From contig JAIPGI010000004.1 of NCBI GenBank assembly GCA_021736215.1, forward strand, positions 1 to 64,000: DNA of 64,000 bases, given 5' to 3'. The DNA comes from Candidatus Altimarinota bacterium (GTDB taxonomy: Bacteria; Patescibacteriota; Gracilibacteria; UBA4473). The notes under the pieces are model-generated. The model was given only the letters and a program-made list of their open reading frames with translations, was not told the origin of the DNA and searched no databases. Shown here piece by piece: positions 7,418 to 15,620 of the stretch. Position 1 is the stretch's first letter; each line of letters starts with the position of its first letter. The position numbers and the translations under genes are program-made.

Positions 7418-8203
7418 TCATTTTATTTTTTGGTCACGTTTAATAGACGTAATTTTTCCATCACTGTTTGTGCTTATAGTGATCTTTTGATTCTTTTTCC
7501 CCTGAATAAGGTCTATAAGAGATTTTTTTTTCGGATCGTAATTTAAATAATCTGTTTGTTTTAAGTCCTTAATATCAAATTCTTCACCATCTACTGAAAA
7601 TTCAATCGTTTTTCCATCTTCAACTTCTAAAATAGATTTAAAGAGTTTATCGTAATTAGAATCTCGTTTCTTATATTGAACTTTTGCAATATTTAAAATT
7701 CTCCGAAGACTAATAACAAAAAGTCCTGCGTGCTCACAATAAAAATCGTCAGGATCTAAACTGCCTTCAAGTATAGCATCCGCCAACTCAAAATCCGTTG
7801 CAGAATGTAACCCACTTTCTATATTTTTATCTATTACCAAGAAGATATTGACTCCTTGAATCAAAACATTAAGTAATCTCCAATTCAAAATTGTATCGGG
7901 AACCCCCTTGTATAAACATGAAGAAGTTTTACCAGTATTGGTAATAGATTCTTTTACCTTTTTTATCTTATCCAAAGAGAAGCCAAACTCTCGTAATTCT
8001 TTATAGATCAAAATTTCAATAAGTTCTGTAAATGAAAATTTGTGCCATTTGCCATCACTATTTTGGAAATGATCTATAAGTCCTTCTTGGCTCCAACTAC
8101 TAATGGTTCTGTATGTTAAGCCAGTATCCTTTATGGAAAAGCTTTTTTCTACAAAAAGAGGTTCTAATTCCCTTAGGGCGCGATTATATTCTTTCTGATC
8201 CAT
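7418..8203 (-). CDS. MerR-type transcription regulator of the element
   Basis: A 261-aa protein. Residues 20-85 fit a MerR winged helix: FSIKDTGLTYRTISSWSQEGLI, then KWHKFSFTELIEILIYKELREFGFSLDKIKKVKE, the usual helix-turn-helix, wing and coiled-coil linker. The C-terminal 170 residues are not a metal-binding MerR tail and I do not recognise them. It lies directly upstream of the 44-aa ORF and recombinase on the same strand, so control of excision or integration is the natural inference. Its own promoter has the long spacer used by MerR proteins. Confidence 0.72.
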   Translation of the reverse strand: MDQKEYNRALRELEPLFVEKSFSIKDTGLTYRTISSWSQEGLIDHFQNSDGKWHKFSFTELIEILIYKELREFGFSLDKIKKVKESITNTGKTSSCLYKGVPDTILNWRLLNVLIQGVNIFLVIDKNIESGLHSATDFELADAILEGSLDPDDFYCEHAGLFVISLRRILNIAKVQYKKRDSNYDKLFKSILEVEDGKTIEFSVDGEEFDIKDLKQTDYLNYDPKKKSLIDLIQGKKNQKITISTNSDGKITSIKRDQKIK

Positions 8204-8227
8204 TGGAAATATACATAAGAGTATATT

Positions 8228-8258
8228 TTCATACTACTCCGAAAAAGTGTACTGTCAA
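8228..8258 (-). promoter_or_regulatory. Promoter with 19-bp spacer before the MerR-like gene
   Basis: On the minus strand TTGACA (8258-8253) is followed 19 bp later by TATGAA (8233-8228), 25 bp before the ATG at 8203. An AGTAT/ATACT dyad overlaps the -10. MerR-family activators work on such overlong spacers, so autoregulation is plausible. Confidence 0.5.
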
Positions 8259-8270
8259 GTATAGTTTAGA

Positions 8271-10646
8271 TCATTGAAACAAACTCTCAAATTGTTTCCA
8301 ATCCTTGCTATCATTTACTGATTGCTTCTCTTTGAAAGAGTATGTTGAACTGTCATTGTAATACCAAACTCCCGCTTCTTGTACGGCTATACCACCAATA
8401 AACTTTTTACCAAACACTTTAAGTTTTGATTGTAATGCTTTGGCTTTGTCTGCAGTTTCAATACTTGTTGCGGTGTCACCTTTTTTAGTATCAAAAATGC
8501 CTATACGACCATCATGGAAATAAATAATCCAGTCAGGGTGGAAAGTATCATCCTCGTTTGTATCGGAGTGTGTATATTTAATGCCTAAATATTTTTTTCC
8601 CTGATTCCCATTCTTAAACCACCAATCAATCTTCCCTTTTTTCTTTTCCAAATATTCAACAAAAGCAATTTCATTTTTGCGTCCGTTGTAATCTTCGGAG
8701 AGATAAAATTCATCTAATACACATAGTTTTTGAGGTACAAGTTTGTAGTCTTCGGGATATTGATACTCCCCTTGTATGGTAAACGTGTACGCCTCCTTCT
8801 CTTCCTCTTTTTTTTTCTTTTCAGTAAGTAAGCTGTCGGAGATTGGCTTATAAATACGAAGGGCTTTTGTTATTGCTGGACGAAATTTGCTTTCAGTACC
8901 CTTGCGAATATCTTTAATAAACACCTTGTACCAATAAATATGGTCATCAGGTAAAACTGTTCTAAACCAAACACGAAGTGCTTGTTTGAGTATCGACCAA
9001 GAACGAGAAATGTTTGAATATTTAGCTTGTTTATCTTCTTGTTCTTTTAAAAGTTGATAGCAAAGATAATTAAAAGTTTTTTCAATATCGCTTACCGACA
9101 TCCCGAGCGAAATATCACATCCGTTTTTTCTAAAGTCGAAAGCTAGATTGTCGTAATCCTCAAAACGAGCATTTGCAACAACCTCATTAACCAAATTTTC
9201 GCTTAAATCTAAACCCATTTCTTTTAATTTTTTCTCAGCCTTCCCAAGGATGTCATTGTTAGTAATACCAAAATATTTATTAAATTCTGTTCTGAATATT
9301 TCTTGAAATTTTGAAGACACACGAATATCACCGTAATCTAAACGAGAAACATAATCCGAAGGCAATTCTATATTTTTTATACCTTTCTTTCGGTAAGCAA
9401 ACTTTATTAATGGTTTATTTTTTGGGTTCTGATCTGGTATTTCTACTTCCTTACGTTTGTAATTTGTATATAAATAACCCAGCCAAAGATTCGGATTATT
9501 TTTGTAATCTTCTTTAACCTGCGGGTCAGGCATTCTTAAAATACGTCCCACTGTTTGAGTATAAAAAGTATTTGATTGTATTTCTCTAAACATTACAAGT
9601 ACTGAAGCACGAGGACAATCCCATCCCGTACCTGCCGCCTGTTTAAAAAGAAGAAAATCGTGTTCATCATCATTATCTTCCAAGCCATCAGGACGCGGGT
9701 GTTTATCAAACCACTTCGCAATCCTGTGTTCAGGTACTTTATTCCTAAGAAGATACTCTGTTACGATTTCTTCTTTTCTCTGTTCGCCCTTTTCTACGAG
9801 TTTATTATCATCATTCGGTAGTTGTATAAGCATTAAAGGATTTATATCTTTCCCAAGTGCCTTAAGTTCTGCTTTGAGCTCCTCTCTTTTCTTCATTCCA
9901 ATCTCAAGGAGGGTTTTATCAAGGTCTTTTCCAATCATGCCTTTAAAATCTTCTTCAGTTTGAGTAACAATAGCTTCTTTGATTAGCCCCTGTTCAACTA
10001 CTTCTTCTCGTGGAACCTCACAAAAGCTACCAAGACGACGAGCTTCTAGTTCATCTTTTTCGTTAGGGGTTGCAGTAATATGAAGAATTATTTTAGGATT
10101 GATTTTATCAATAATATCTTTCGCAAGTTTTGTGTCTTTATTTTTGTGGGCTTCGTCAATTATTAGAATGATCTGTCGATCATCTGCTTGAGTCTGTTCA
10201 ATTACATCTTCAAAGTATTTCCCTTGCTCTTTTTGCCATTCTTCATCTTCGGGACGGCGGAGTAATTTCGTATCTGCATTTTTAGCAATAACTTTTTGCC
10301 AATTCAAAAATAAAATATCATTTTGATAAAGCTTCCCTTGATTTATATCTGCAACGGTTAAGGTTTTGTTTTCAAGCATATTTTCAAAATATTCAAGAAA
10401 TTTATTCTTGCTTTGCATTGCTAAATCATCACTAAACGTAATCCAAATAAATGCTTTATCCTCCTTCCATTGAGGCAAATGGTTGAGCCCACGAATAAAA
10501 AGTGATGCCATAAAGGTTTTCCCGCTTCCCGTTGGCGACTTAAATACAATGGGTAATTGCCTACCTTCCTGTTTCCATACAGAGACAAATACATCAGTTA
10601 GGTTTGCCACCGCATTTTTTTGAAACCTTAATGGATTAATGTTCAT
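8271..10646 (-). CDS. res: Type III restriction enzyme, Res subunit
   Basis: A 791-aa SF2 helicase-nuclease. It shows Walker A SPTGSGKTF (37-45), DEAH (164-167), HITATPNE as motif III, and QAAGTGWDCPRA and TQTVGRILRMPDP as motifs V and VI. A PD-(D/E)xK nuclease lies near the C-terminus (P704-D705, D719-T-K721 in IFDTKK). It would cleave unmodified DNA in complex with Mod, driven by ATP. The length is somewhat short for Res (usually 870-990). It starts 3 bp after the mod stop, so the two are co-translated. No frameshift is seen; the gene looks intact. Confidence 0.93.
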   Translation of the reverse strand: MNINPLRFQKNAVANLTDVFVSVWKQEGRQLPIVFKSPTGSGKTFMASLFIRGLNHLPQWKEDKAFIWITFSDDLAMQSKNKFLEYFENMLENKTLTVADINQGKLYQNDILFLNWQKVIAKNADTKLLRRPEDEEWQKEQGKYFEDVIEQTQADDRQIILIIDEAHKNKDTKLAKDIIDKINPKIILHITATPNEKDELEARRLGSFCEVPREEVVEQGLIKEAIVTQTEEDFKGMIGKDLDKTLLEIGMKKREELKAELKALGKDINPLMLIQLPNDDNKLVEKGEQRKEEIVTEYLLRNKVPEHRIAKWFDKHPRPDGLEDNDDEHDFLLFKQAAGTGWDCPRASVLVMFREIQSNTFYTQTVGRILRMPDPQVKEDYKNNPNLWLGYLYTNYKRKEVEIPDQNPKNKPLIKFAYRKKGIKNIELPSDYVSRLDYGDIRVSSKFQEIFRTEFNKYFGITNNDILGKAEKKLKEMGLDLSENLVNEVVANARFEDYDNLAFDFRKNGCDISLGMSVSDIEKTFNYLCYQLLKEQEDKQAKYSNISRSWSILKQALRVWFRTVLPDDHIYWYKVFIKDIRKGTESKFRPAITKALRIYKPISDSLLTEKKKKEEEKEAYTFTIQGEYQYPEDYKLVPQKLCVLDEFYLSEDYNGRKNEIAFVEYLEKKKGKIDWWFKNGNQGKKYLGIKYTHSDTNEDDTFHPDWIIYFHDGRIGIFDTKKGDTATSIETADKAKALQSKLKVFGKKFIGGIAVQEAGVWYYNDSSTYSFKEKQSVNDSKDWKQFESLFQ

Positions 10647-10649
10647 AGA

Positions 10650-12425
10650 TTAAATGATGTTGTATATCTGTTTATATATCTCAAGAATTGGTTGTGGTAT
10701 TGTTTTGAGACTTATATTTTTATTATCTTCAAAATCAAGAATTTCTATCTTTTCTTCCCAGCTAAACATATATACTGTTACTGGTTTCTTGAGTGACAAA
10801 ATCTCATTTACGAATTCATCAATCCGATCTTGTTCTTCTCTAAAATAGATTGCTGTCATTCTGTCTCTGTTTTCAAATACTTGCCAGTAATCATTCTTTT
10901 TAACTTGGTCTAAAGTGTTTTCGGCTATTGCAAGCATTTCGCCTGCATGATGAGCAAGTTGAATTTTATCTTTATCATCTGCATCTAAAATATTGTGTTT
11001 ACCGACGAACGCTGTTTTGTAGTACTTAACATTTTCTTTTGATCCTTGTTTATTTTTATAACCATTTATTGCGTTTTTCACTCTTGGTAAGCAAGTGTTA
11101 TCCATTATTTTATCCTCATTGTTGGTAACAAGAACAACCTTATGATTTTGTCGAAGATCCATTACTGCCTCTAACGTAGAACCTGATCCAGCAAAAAAAT
11201 CAATGATTGTATTTTGCTTATTAGGTTTTATTCCCAGTTTAAGTAAGTATTTGAGAAATTCTAAAGGTTTTTTCCCACTTCTAAAATCAACATCTCCCTC
11301 GTGTCTACAGTTACCGAAAGCGTCAGCGAAATTAACAAAATTTATAACGGGAAGTGTTTTTTTCTTTCCGTCGCTGTTTTTGAAAATTTCCTGAGGAACC
11401 CCTTGATAATACTTACCTTTGGATGCGGTTGCTTTTTTGGGACCTGTAAAATATCTGTAATCATAAATATCATCACCTATGCCATGTACTTTATACAAAG
11501 TACCTAGTCCATCATCTTTTTGTCTTGGAATAAGATAATCTCTAAAAAATCTCCCCGACGAGTTACCATCTAAAACTTTCCCCGTAGCCCATATTTCTTT
11601 TAAGGCACTTTTCTCAGGCTCGACCTCAATTATTTCGTATTGATCTTTGTTGAATACTTCGACCTTCTTTCCACCAAGATTTATTATTATTGGTTTCCCT
11701 TTTTCTTTTATTTTGTAAATAAATTTTTCAAAACTATAATCGACTTCTTCTCTATTAAGTTTAGCCAACTGGCTTTTCCCATAGACATAAACGGTTTCGA
11801 TAAGCTTCTGAACATCCATATCCTCAACCAGCGTTTTCCCTGCATAGCGAACTTGAACATATAAGGGTAAAAGAAAGTTGGATTGTCCAAAAATTTCATC
11901 ACACAAAAACCTTAATTGTGAACTCTCATTATCATCAATGCTAATGAAAATTAAGCCATCATCCGCTAATATATCTCGGGCTAATTCGAGGCGTTTTTTC
12001 ATGAAAGAAAGCCAATAACTGTGTCTAAATGGATGATCTTTAGGAACTTCTGTGCCATCAGGATATTTATCTAAGAGACGCTTGTCTTTGTAACGAAAAC
12101 CATCTTGCCCAGTGTTATAGGGCGGATCAATATAAATAACATCAACTTTCCCTTTATGTGTATAGTTTAAACAAGTTAGTGCATGATAATTATCGCCTTC
12201 AATTAAAATATGAGTAGGCTTGTTTTTATCGCCCAATATTGCTTTTTTAGGAACTTCTTCAAGAATCGGTAGTTTATTTTCAACATCATCTTCAAATGCT
12301 TCGGGAACATCAAGCCAGACCAAACCATAGCGTTGAGTTTTAACCGCTTTTTTCCATTTCTCAATTTCTTTTTCAAGTTTGAGAATATGATTATCTCTTT
12401 GTTGTAGTGATTTTTTATCAGGCAT
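10650..12425 (-). CDS. mod: Type III DNA methyltransferase, Mod subunit
   Basis: A 591-aa beta-class N6-adenine methyltransferase: DPPYNTG (motif IV) at 100-106 comes before FFAGSGST (motif I) at 410-417, with the target-recognition region between them. The N-terminal 30 residues form a basic coiled coil. It supplies both modification and DNA recognition for Res. I chose ATG 12425 (MPDKKSLQQRD); a GTG at 12452 in the same frame is possible. No simple-sequence repeat that would suggest phase variation is present in the gene. Confidence 0.92.
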   Translation of the reverse strand: MPDKKSLQQRDNHILKLEKEIEKWKKAVKTQRYGLVWLDVPEAFEDDVENKLPILEEVPKKAILGDKNKPTHILIEGDNYHALTCLNYTHKGKVDVIYIDPPYNTGQDGFRYKDKRLLDKYPDGTEVPKDHPFRHSYWLSFMKKRLELARDILADDGLIFISIDDNESSQLRFLCDEIFGQSNFLLPLYVQVRYAGKTLVEDMDVQKLIETVYVYGKSQLAKLNREEVDYSFEKFIYKIKEKGKPIIINLGGKKVEVFNKDQYEIIEVEPEKSALKEIWATGKVLDGNSSGRFFRDYLIPRQKDDGLGTLYKVHGIGDDIYDYRYFTGPKKATASKGKYYQGVPQEIFKNSDGKKKTLPVINFVNFADAFGNCRHEGDVDFRSGKKPLEFLKYLLKLGIKPNKQNTIIDFFAGSGSTLEAVMDLRQNHKVVLVTNNEDKIMDNTCLPRVKNAINGYKNKQGSKENVKYYKTAFVGKHNILDADDKDKIQLAHHAGEMLAIAENTLDQVKKNDYWQVFENRDRMTAIYFREEQDRIDEFVNEILSLKKPVTVYMFSWEEKIEILDFEDNKNISLKTIPQPILEIYKQIYNII

Positions 12426-12504
12426 AACTATTTTGTAATTTTGAATTTGCACTCAACATGACAAAATTGTAATCACTTTCGTTTGAATATTCCATAAAAA
12501 CATT

Positions 12505-13059
12505 CTAAAGCTTATTCACCCAACACCCCAAAGCTCTATCTAATTTGTTCTGATAATAAAGCCATCTCCTATACCGCCTTGTTTCCTTCCCTTTGTAATA
12601 CTTTCTAATCGTTTCTAATTCATCTTGCAATTCGTAGTAGGTAATTATTTTCCCAAATCTTTTCTTACGTCCCCCTATGTTTTGACTTGTGTATGCAAGA
12701 TGAAGACATTTCCTACAGCCGAGTTCTCTTCCATTGCGTAAATAAAGCTTTTTTACGCGTTTACCGCAATAAGAACAATGAAGCCAATACCTTACTCCTC
12801 CATAATTACAGGATGAATTTGAAAGCAATACATGATAATCATATCCTTTCTTTTCTCCGCTCCAATAATCTGTTTGGGTATATTGCAACCTTAAATAGGT
12901 ATTCTCAGCATCCACCTCGGCTCTCACTGATCCCCATTCTTCTCCGTTTGAATACCATGTTAGAAGTCCTGCATAATAATTTTTTTCTAAATATCCCAAC
13001 TTTTTTAATTTAGAAGTATCAATCCATTTGCACCCTTCTACTGTTAGTCCTCCTCTCAT
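12505..13059 (-). CDS. Zinc-ribbon protein of mobile elements
   Basis: A 184-aa protein with a treble-clef/zinc-ribbon centre: HCSYCGKRVKKLYL and LGCRKCLHLAYTSQ, four Cys in two CxxC pairs. A basic C-terminus (RKYYKGKETRRYRRW) follows. I have seen this CxxC...CRxCxxLxYxSQ type as an unnamed protein on many bacterial mobile elements; its role is not known to me. The start overlaps the previous ORF as ATGA. It is followed by 79 bp before mod. Confidence 0.75.
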   Translation of the reverse strand: MRGGLTVEGCKWIDTSKLKKLGYLEKNYYAGLLTWYSNGEEWGSVRAEVDAENTYLRLQYTQTDYWSGEKKGYDYHVLLSNSSCNYGGVRYWLHCSYCGKRVKKLYLRNGRELGCRKCLHLAYTSQNIGGRKKRFGKIITYYELQDELETIRKYYKGKETRRYRRWLYYQNKLDRALGCWVNKL

Positions 13060-13394
13060 CTTAAAATTGATTTAAAAACCAAAAAATCAAAACTTGTCAT
13101 CGGATAAGTAACGAGGCTAAAAGCCTCTCGCACAAAATCCAAAGTATTACCTACACTGCGTTTTAGGCAGACACTTTGTTCGTTTGTGCGTACTTGTCCT
13201 TCATTATTTGGTTGAATAAAAATCCATAGGGTAAGCATGGACATATTATTGAATTTATTTTGTTTCCCCCTTTCTCCTGAAGAGCCGAAATCATTAGAGA
13301 AACTCTGATTTTTTATTTCCTTAAAATCCATGATTTTCCATGGTTTTTTCCCTCCAGTTCTATTCCCCTTTGGTGTCTTATTCATAGGATTCAT
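13056..13394 (-). CDS. Hypothetical protein, first ORF after the right attachment site
   Basis: A 112-aa protein (MNPMNKTPKGNRTGGKK...), basic at the start, with no family I recognise. Its stop overlaps the next gene as ATGA. Its own ATG (13394-13392) overlaps the TGA that ends the displaced recombinase tail, so in the circular form it would be coupled to the recombinase. A TTG at 13400 is an unlikely alternative start. This double coupling is the best evidence that it is real. Confidence 0.6.
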   Translation of the reverse strand: MNPMNKTPKGNRTGGKKPWKIMDFKEIKNQSFSNDFGSSGERGKQNKFNNMSMLTLWIFIQPNNEGQVRTNEQSVCLKRSVGNTLDFVREAFSLVTYPMTSFDFLVFKSILR

Positions 13395-13523
13395 AGGCAA
13401 TTACTTATAGAAGTACATGGAGCCTCTATCTTGGCATATCTTAGCCATTCACCCCACCGCAAAACAGTTTCTAGTATTTGATTCCAACTCTGATACACTT
13501 TGTCCACCATAGTTGATTTATCA
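13391..13523 (-). pseudogene. Displaced 3' end of the recombinase gene
   Basis: From the attR core the minus strand reads DKSTMV (shared with attL) and then 37 further codons beginning DKVYQSWNQILETVL and ending SISNCL, before TGA at 13391-13393. It has no start of its own. It is in frame with the recombinase across the joined attachment core, so it is the native C-terminus of the circular form, cut off by integration. Confidence 0.8.
13503..13523. other. Right attachment site (attR core)
   Basis: The right copy of the 21-bp direct repeat. To its left is element DNA (ending ...CACTTTG) and to its right the chromosome (AAAGCGAAC...). No tRNA precedes it, as expected for the far end of a tRNA-integrated element. 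Positions 13524-13660 show no gene. Confidence 0.88.
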
Positions 13524-13660
13524 AAAGCGAACTTTGAATAACCCAGTCATGAAAACTAAACAAGAGCTCCTAACTACAAACCACTCACGCCCATCCTGAC
13601 CATATTTATATTAACAACTTTATAATCAATATTTAAAGTGGATATTTAGAGAATACGCCA

Positions 13661-14107
13661 TTATTTCCCCGACTCAAGAACTACTTCATCAATAATTTTT
13701 TTCATCGTTGCCATAACCCTTTTAGACATCGGAACAATATCCACACTTGGAAACATCATCCCGATCATCCAAGACTTCATTTGCATAAATCGCAAAGTAG
13801 TTTCGCCGTTTTCAAAAGCTATAATAATGCTTTTTGGCATCATTATCCCCATATCATAACTCATTTCTGTAATAACCTTATGCGCTTTTTTTGCATTACA
13901 GAGTTGAACAATTCGATATTCAAAATCGAGCGGAATGTCTAGATTAGCTTTTATAAAAGTATTTTTTAGATCATGAACAGCAACAACAGAAAAATCATTA
14001 TTACTAATCGCTTTGGAGAGAGTCTGAAAAACCTTTTCGAAAGGTGTGTTTATAGAAACTTTATAAACAATATTTCCGAGAAGAAGATGTGAGAATATTT
14101 TTTTCAT
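13661..14107 (-). CDS. DUF302-domain protein
   Basis: A 148-aa protein. The DUF302 pattern is visible: FSVVAVHDLKNTF, then FEYRIVQLCNAKKAHKVI, MPKSIIIAFENGETTLRFM and a Met-rich WMIGMMFP. Family members occur near metal and oxidative-stress genes; the biochemical role is unknown. The N-terminal MKKIFSHLLLGNIVYKV is only weakly hydrophobic. If the mobile element is removed, this gene lies about 140 bp from tRNA-Ala and near the DUF305 group, so it may belong to the same locus. Confidence 0.8.
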   Translation of the reverse strand: MKKIFSHLLLGNIVYKVSINTPFEKVFQTLSKAISNNDFSVVAVHDLKNTFIKANLDIPLDFEYRIVQLCNAKKAHKVITEMSYDMGIMMPKSIIIAFENGETTLRFMQMKSWMIGMMFPSVDIVPMSKRVMATMKKIIDEVVLESGK

Positions 14108-14552
14108 ATTTTTTTATTTATAATTTTTATAGCACATCAACCAACTACCGCTTGCCCTAATTTTTTTTGAGCAAAGGATGGAATCCTTTAAAGTGTGCTT
14201 TGAGATGTCCCTATTTTTTTGCTGGTAATCAGCGTAAGAACTCAATCTCCGCACAGTCATAGAACCTTATCCAGTTGGTCCCAGTTTATTATTTGGCATA
14301 ATATTATAAAACTGATAACAAATACATTATGAATATATATTCGTAATAAAAAAAATCAATAGTTTTTTTACAAAAAATACAATCTTTATGAAAACATAAA
14401 GATTGCAGAGAAGATTTAATTAAACGAAAACCTTACACATTTACCTAACAGATTGTATATCAATTTTTTCAAAATTGTTTTTTCCATTGCTCATTGTTCA
14501 CTTGTCCCGCCGAAGTTTTGACGAAGGAGGATTGTTCATTGATAATTGAAGC
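14108..14552. other. Gene-free 445 bp between DUF302 and ruvA
   Basis: No coding frame can be supported here. It holds an AAAGGAT/ATCCTTT hairpin near 14176-14192 and an 11-bp stem CAATCTTTATG/CATAAAGATTG with a 4-nt loop (14380-14405). The latter is followed on the minus strand by TATTTTTTG, a terminator-like layout without an obvious upstream gene. Near 14486-14552 come degenerate ATTGCTCATTGTTCA-type repeats. The rest is AT-rich sequence. Confidence 0.5.
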
Positions 14553-15119
14553 ATGATTGGACTTCTTCACGGACAAATTACGGAAATCGGAGCCAAGGAG
14601 ATTCTTATTCTCACTTCTGGAGGAGTAGGATACCGAGTTATGCCAGCAGGAAGCTTGCTGGCGAAGTGCAAAAAAAACGCCACCATCACCGCTGAAATAC
14701 TCACCATTGTCCGTGAAAACGAAATCTCCCTCTATGGATTCGGTGATCGGTCGGAAAGACTTCTTTTTGAAAAACTTATTGGAGTATCTGGTATAGGCCC
14801 AAAAACAGCTCTTCAAATGGTTTCTATACCTGCCGATCAATTCATGATGGCCTGTGAAAACGGAGATGTAAGCTTCTTAACACGCATCCCAGGGCTCGGG
14901 AAAAAGACCGCCGAACGACTCATTATCGAACTCCGAGGGAAACTCGACCTTTCAAACGAAAGCAGCACTCTTCCTCAAAACAAGAGCTTCACCGAAGCCT
15001 CTGACGCACTCGAAAACCTCGGATACGACAAACATACCATTCGCAAAATTCTTGCTGACGCTCCTGCCAATGCCTCTGCAGAAGATTTGGTAAAACGATT
15101 CCTCTCTTCAAACGCCTAA
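14553..15119 (+). CDS. ruvA: Holliday junction DNA helicase subunit RuvA
   Basis: It binds four-way junctions and loads RuvB for branch migration. The 188-aa protein has the N-terminal OB fold (MIGLLHGQITEIG, GVGYRV). Two helix-hairpin-helix motifs follow: LIGVSGIGPKTALQM and LTRIPGLGKKTAERLIIELRGKL. A RuvB-binding domain III ends it (EALxNLGY-like: DALENLGYDKHTIRKIL). Length is normal. ruvB and ruvC are not in the window. Confidence 0.95.
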   Translation: MIGLLHGQITEIGAKEILILTSGGVGYRVMPAGSLLAKCKKNATITAEILTIVRENEISLYGFGDRSERLLFEKLIGVSGIGPKTALQMVSIPADQFMMACENGDVSFLTRIPGLGKKTAERLIIELRGKLDLSNESSTLPQNKSFTEASDALENLGYDKHTIRKILADAPANASAEDLVKRFLSSNA

Positions 15120-15122
15120 CTC

Positions 15123-15236
15123 TGCTGTCATCCCGCATTTATTGCGGGATCCAGCGTCCAGAAGTTATGAATTACTGAAGCATGGCGTGCTCAGTAACTA
15201 AAAACTAGATCCCGGGACAAGCCCGGGATGACAACA
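15123..15236. repeat. Composite GTCATCCCG inverted-repeat element
   Basis: The element opens with TGTCATCCCG and closes with CGGGATGACA, so its ends are inverted repeats. Each end carries its own hairpin: CCCGCA/TGCGGG near 15129-15148 and ATCCCGGG/CCCGGGAT near 15210-15231. It fills the ruvA-yidD gap. It is the most complete copy of the GTCATYCC family in the window and looks like a MITE-like non-coding repeat. Confidence 0.7.
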
Positions 15237-15243
15237 AAATATA

Positions 15244-15510
15244 ATGAAAAAAATCCTTTTATTTCCCGACACGCTTCTCGCTCAAATCATCATTGGGCTG
15301 ATTAAAATCTACCAACGCACTATTTCTCCCGATCATTCCGAAATAGGGCGAGGAGACACTCTGCGCACCTGCAAATTCTATCCAACCTGCTCCGAATACG
15401 CTGTACAGACTTTGAAAAAACAAGGTTTTATTTGGGGATTTTGGAAAATTCTCTGGCGTTTACTTCGATGTAATCCATGGAACAAGGGTGGGGTAGACAT
15501 GCCCAAGTAA
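15244..15510 (+). CDS. yidD: Membrane protein insertion efficiency factor YidD
   Basis: An 88-aa protein with the family core CKFYPTCSEYAVQTLKKQG and the C-terminal RCNPWNKGGVD. An N-terminal amphipathic/hydrophobic stretch is also present. YidD aids YidC-dependent membrane insertion. Usually it sits with rpmH-rnpA-yidC; here it is isolated between ruvA and rseP. Confidence 0.93.
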   Translation: MKKILLFPDTLLAQIIIGLIKIYQRTISPDHSEIGRGDTLRTCKFYPTCSEYAVQTLKKQGFIWGFWKILWRLLRCNPWNKGGVDMPK

Positions 15511-15543
15511 ATGGACAATTATTTGGAAATGGACCATTGAAAA

Positions 15544-15572
15544 TTGGAAATTCCAAAAGAACTCCCTACAAT
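15544..15572 (+). promoter_or_regulatory. Predicted promoter of rseP
   Basis: TTGGAA, a 17-bp spacer and TACAAT, 48 bp before the rseP ATG. The same TACAAT -10 is seen before rplY, the M23 gene and the 787-aa gene. Confidence 0.45.
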
Positions 15573-15620
15573 TCGCACGAATAAAAAATATTAATCATTC
15601 TTCATTCGTCATTCTCTATT

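Larger units (their letters stand above)
5710..13523. mobile_element. tRNA-Ala-integrated element with serine recombinase and type III R-M
   Basis: About 7.8 kb lies between two identical 21-bp copies (5710-5730 and 13503-13523) of a sequence starting TCCACCATAG and ending TTTATCA, the first of which contains the tRNA-Ala 3' end. All genes inside point to the minus strand: ORF112, zinc-ribbon ORF184, mod, res, MerR-like regulator, 44-aa ORF and large serine recombinase. ATGA overlaps couple several of them. No relaxase, conjugation or replication gene can be seen, so it is a compact integrative element or genomic island that may be mobilised by others. By eye it is more AT-rich than ruvA-rseP on its right. 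Confidence 0.88.

Noticed and set aside
10650-12425. Phase-variable mod gene
   Set aside because: No tract of short tandem repeats is present in or before mod.
14380-14405. Strong hairpin as a terminator for a known gene
   Set aside because: The T-run is on the minus strand, where no gene lies upstream; kept only as a note in the gap entry.
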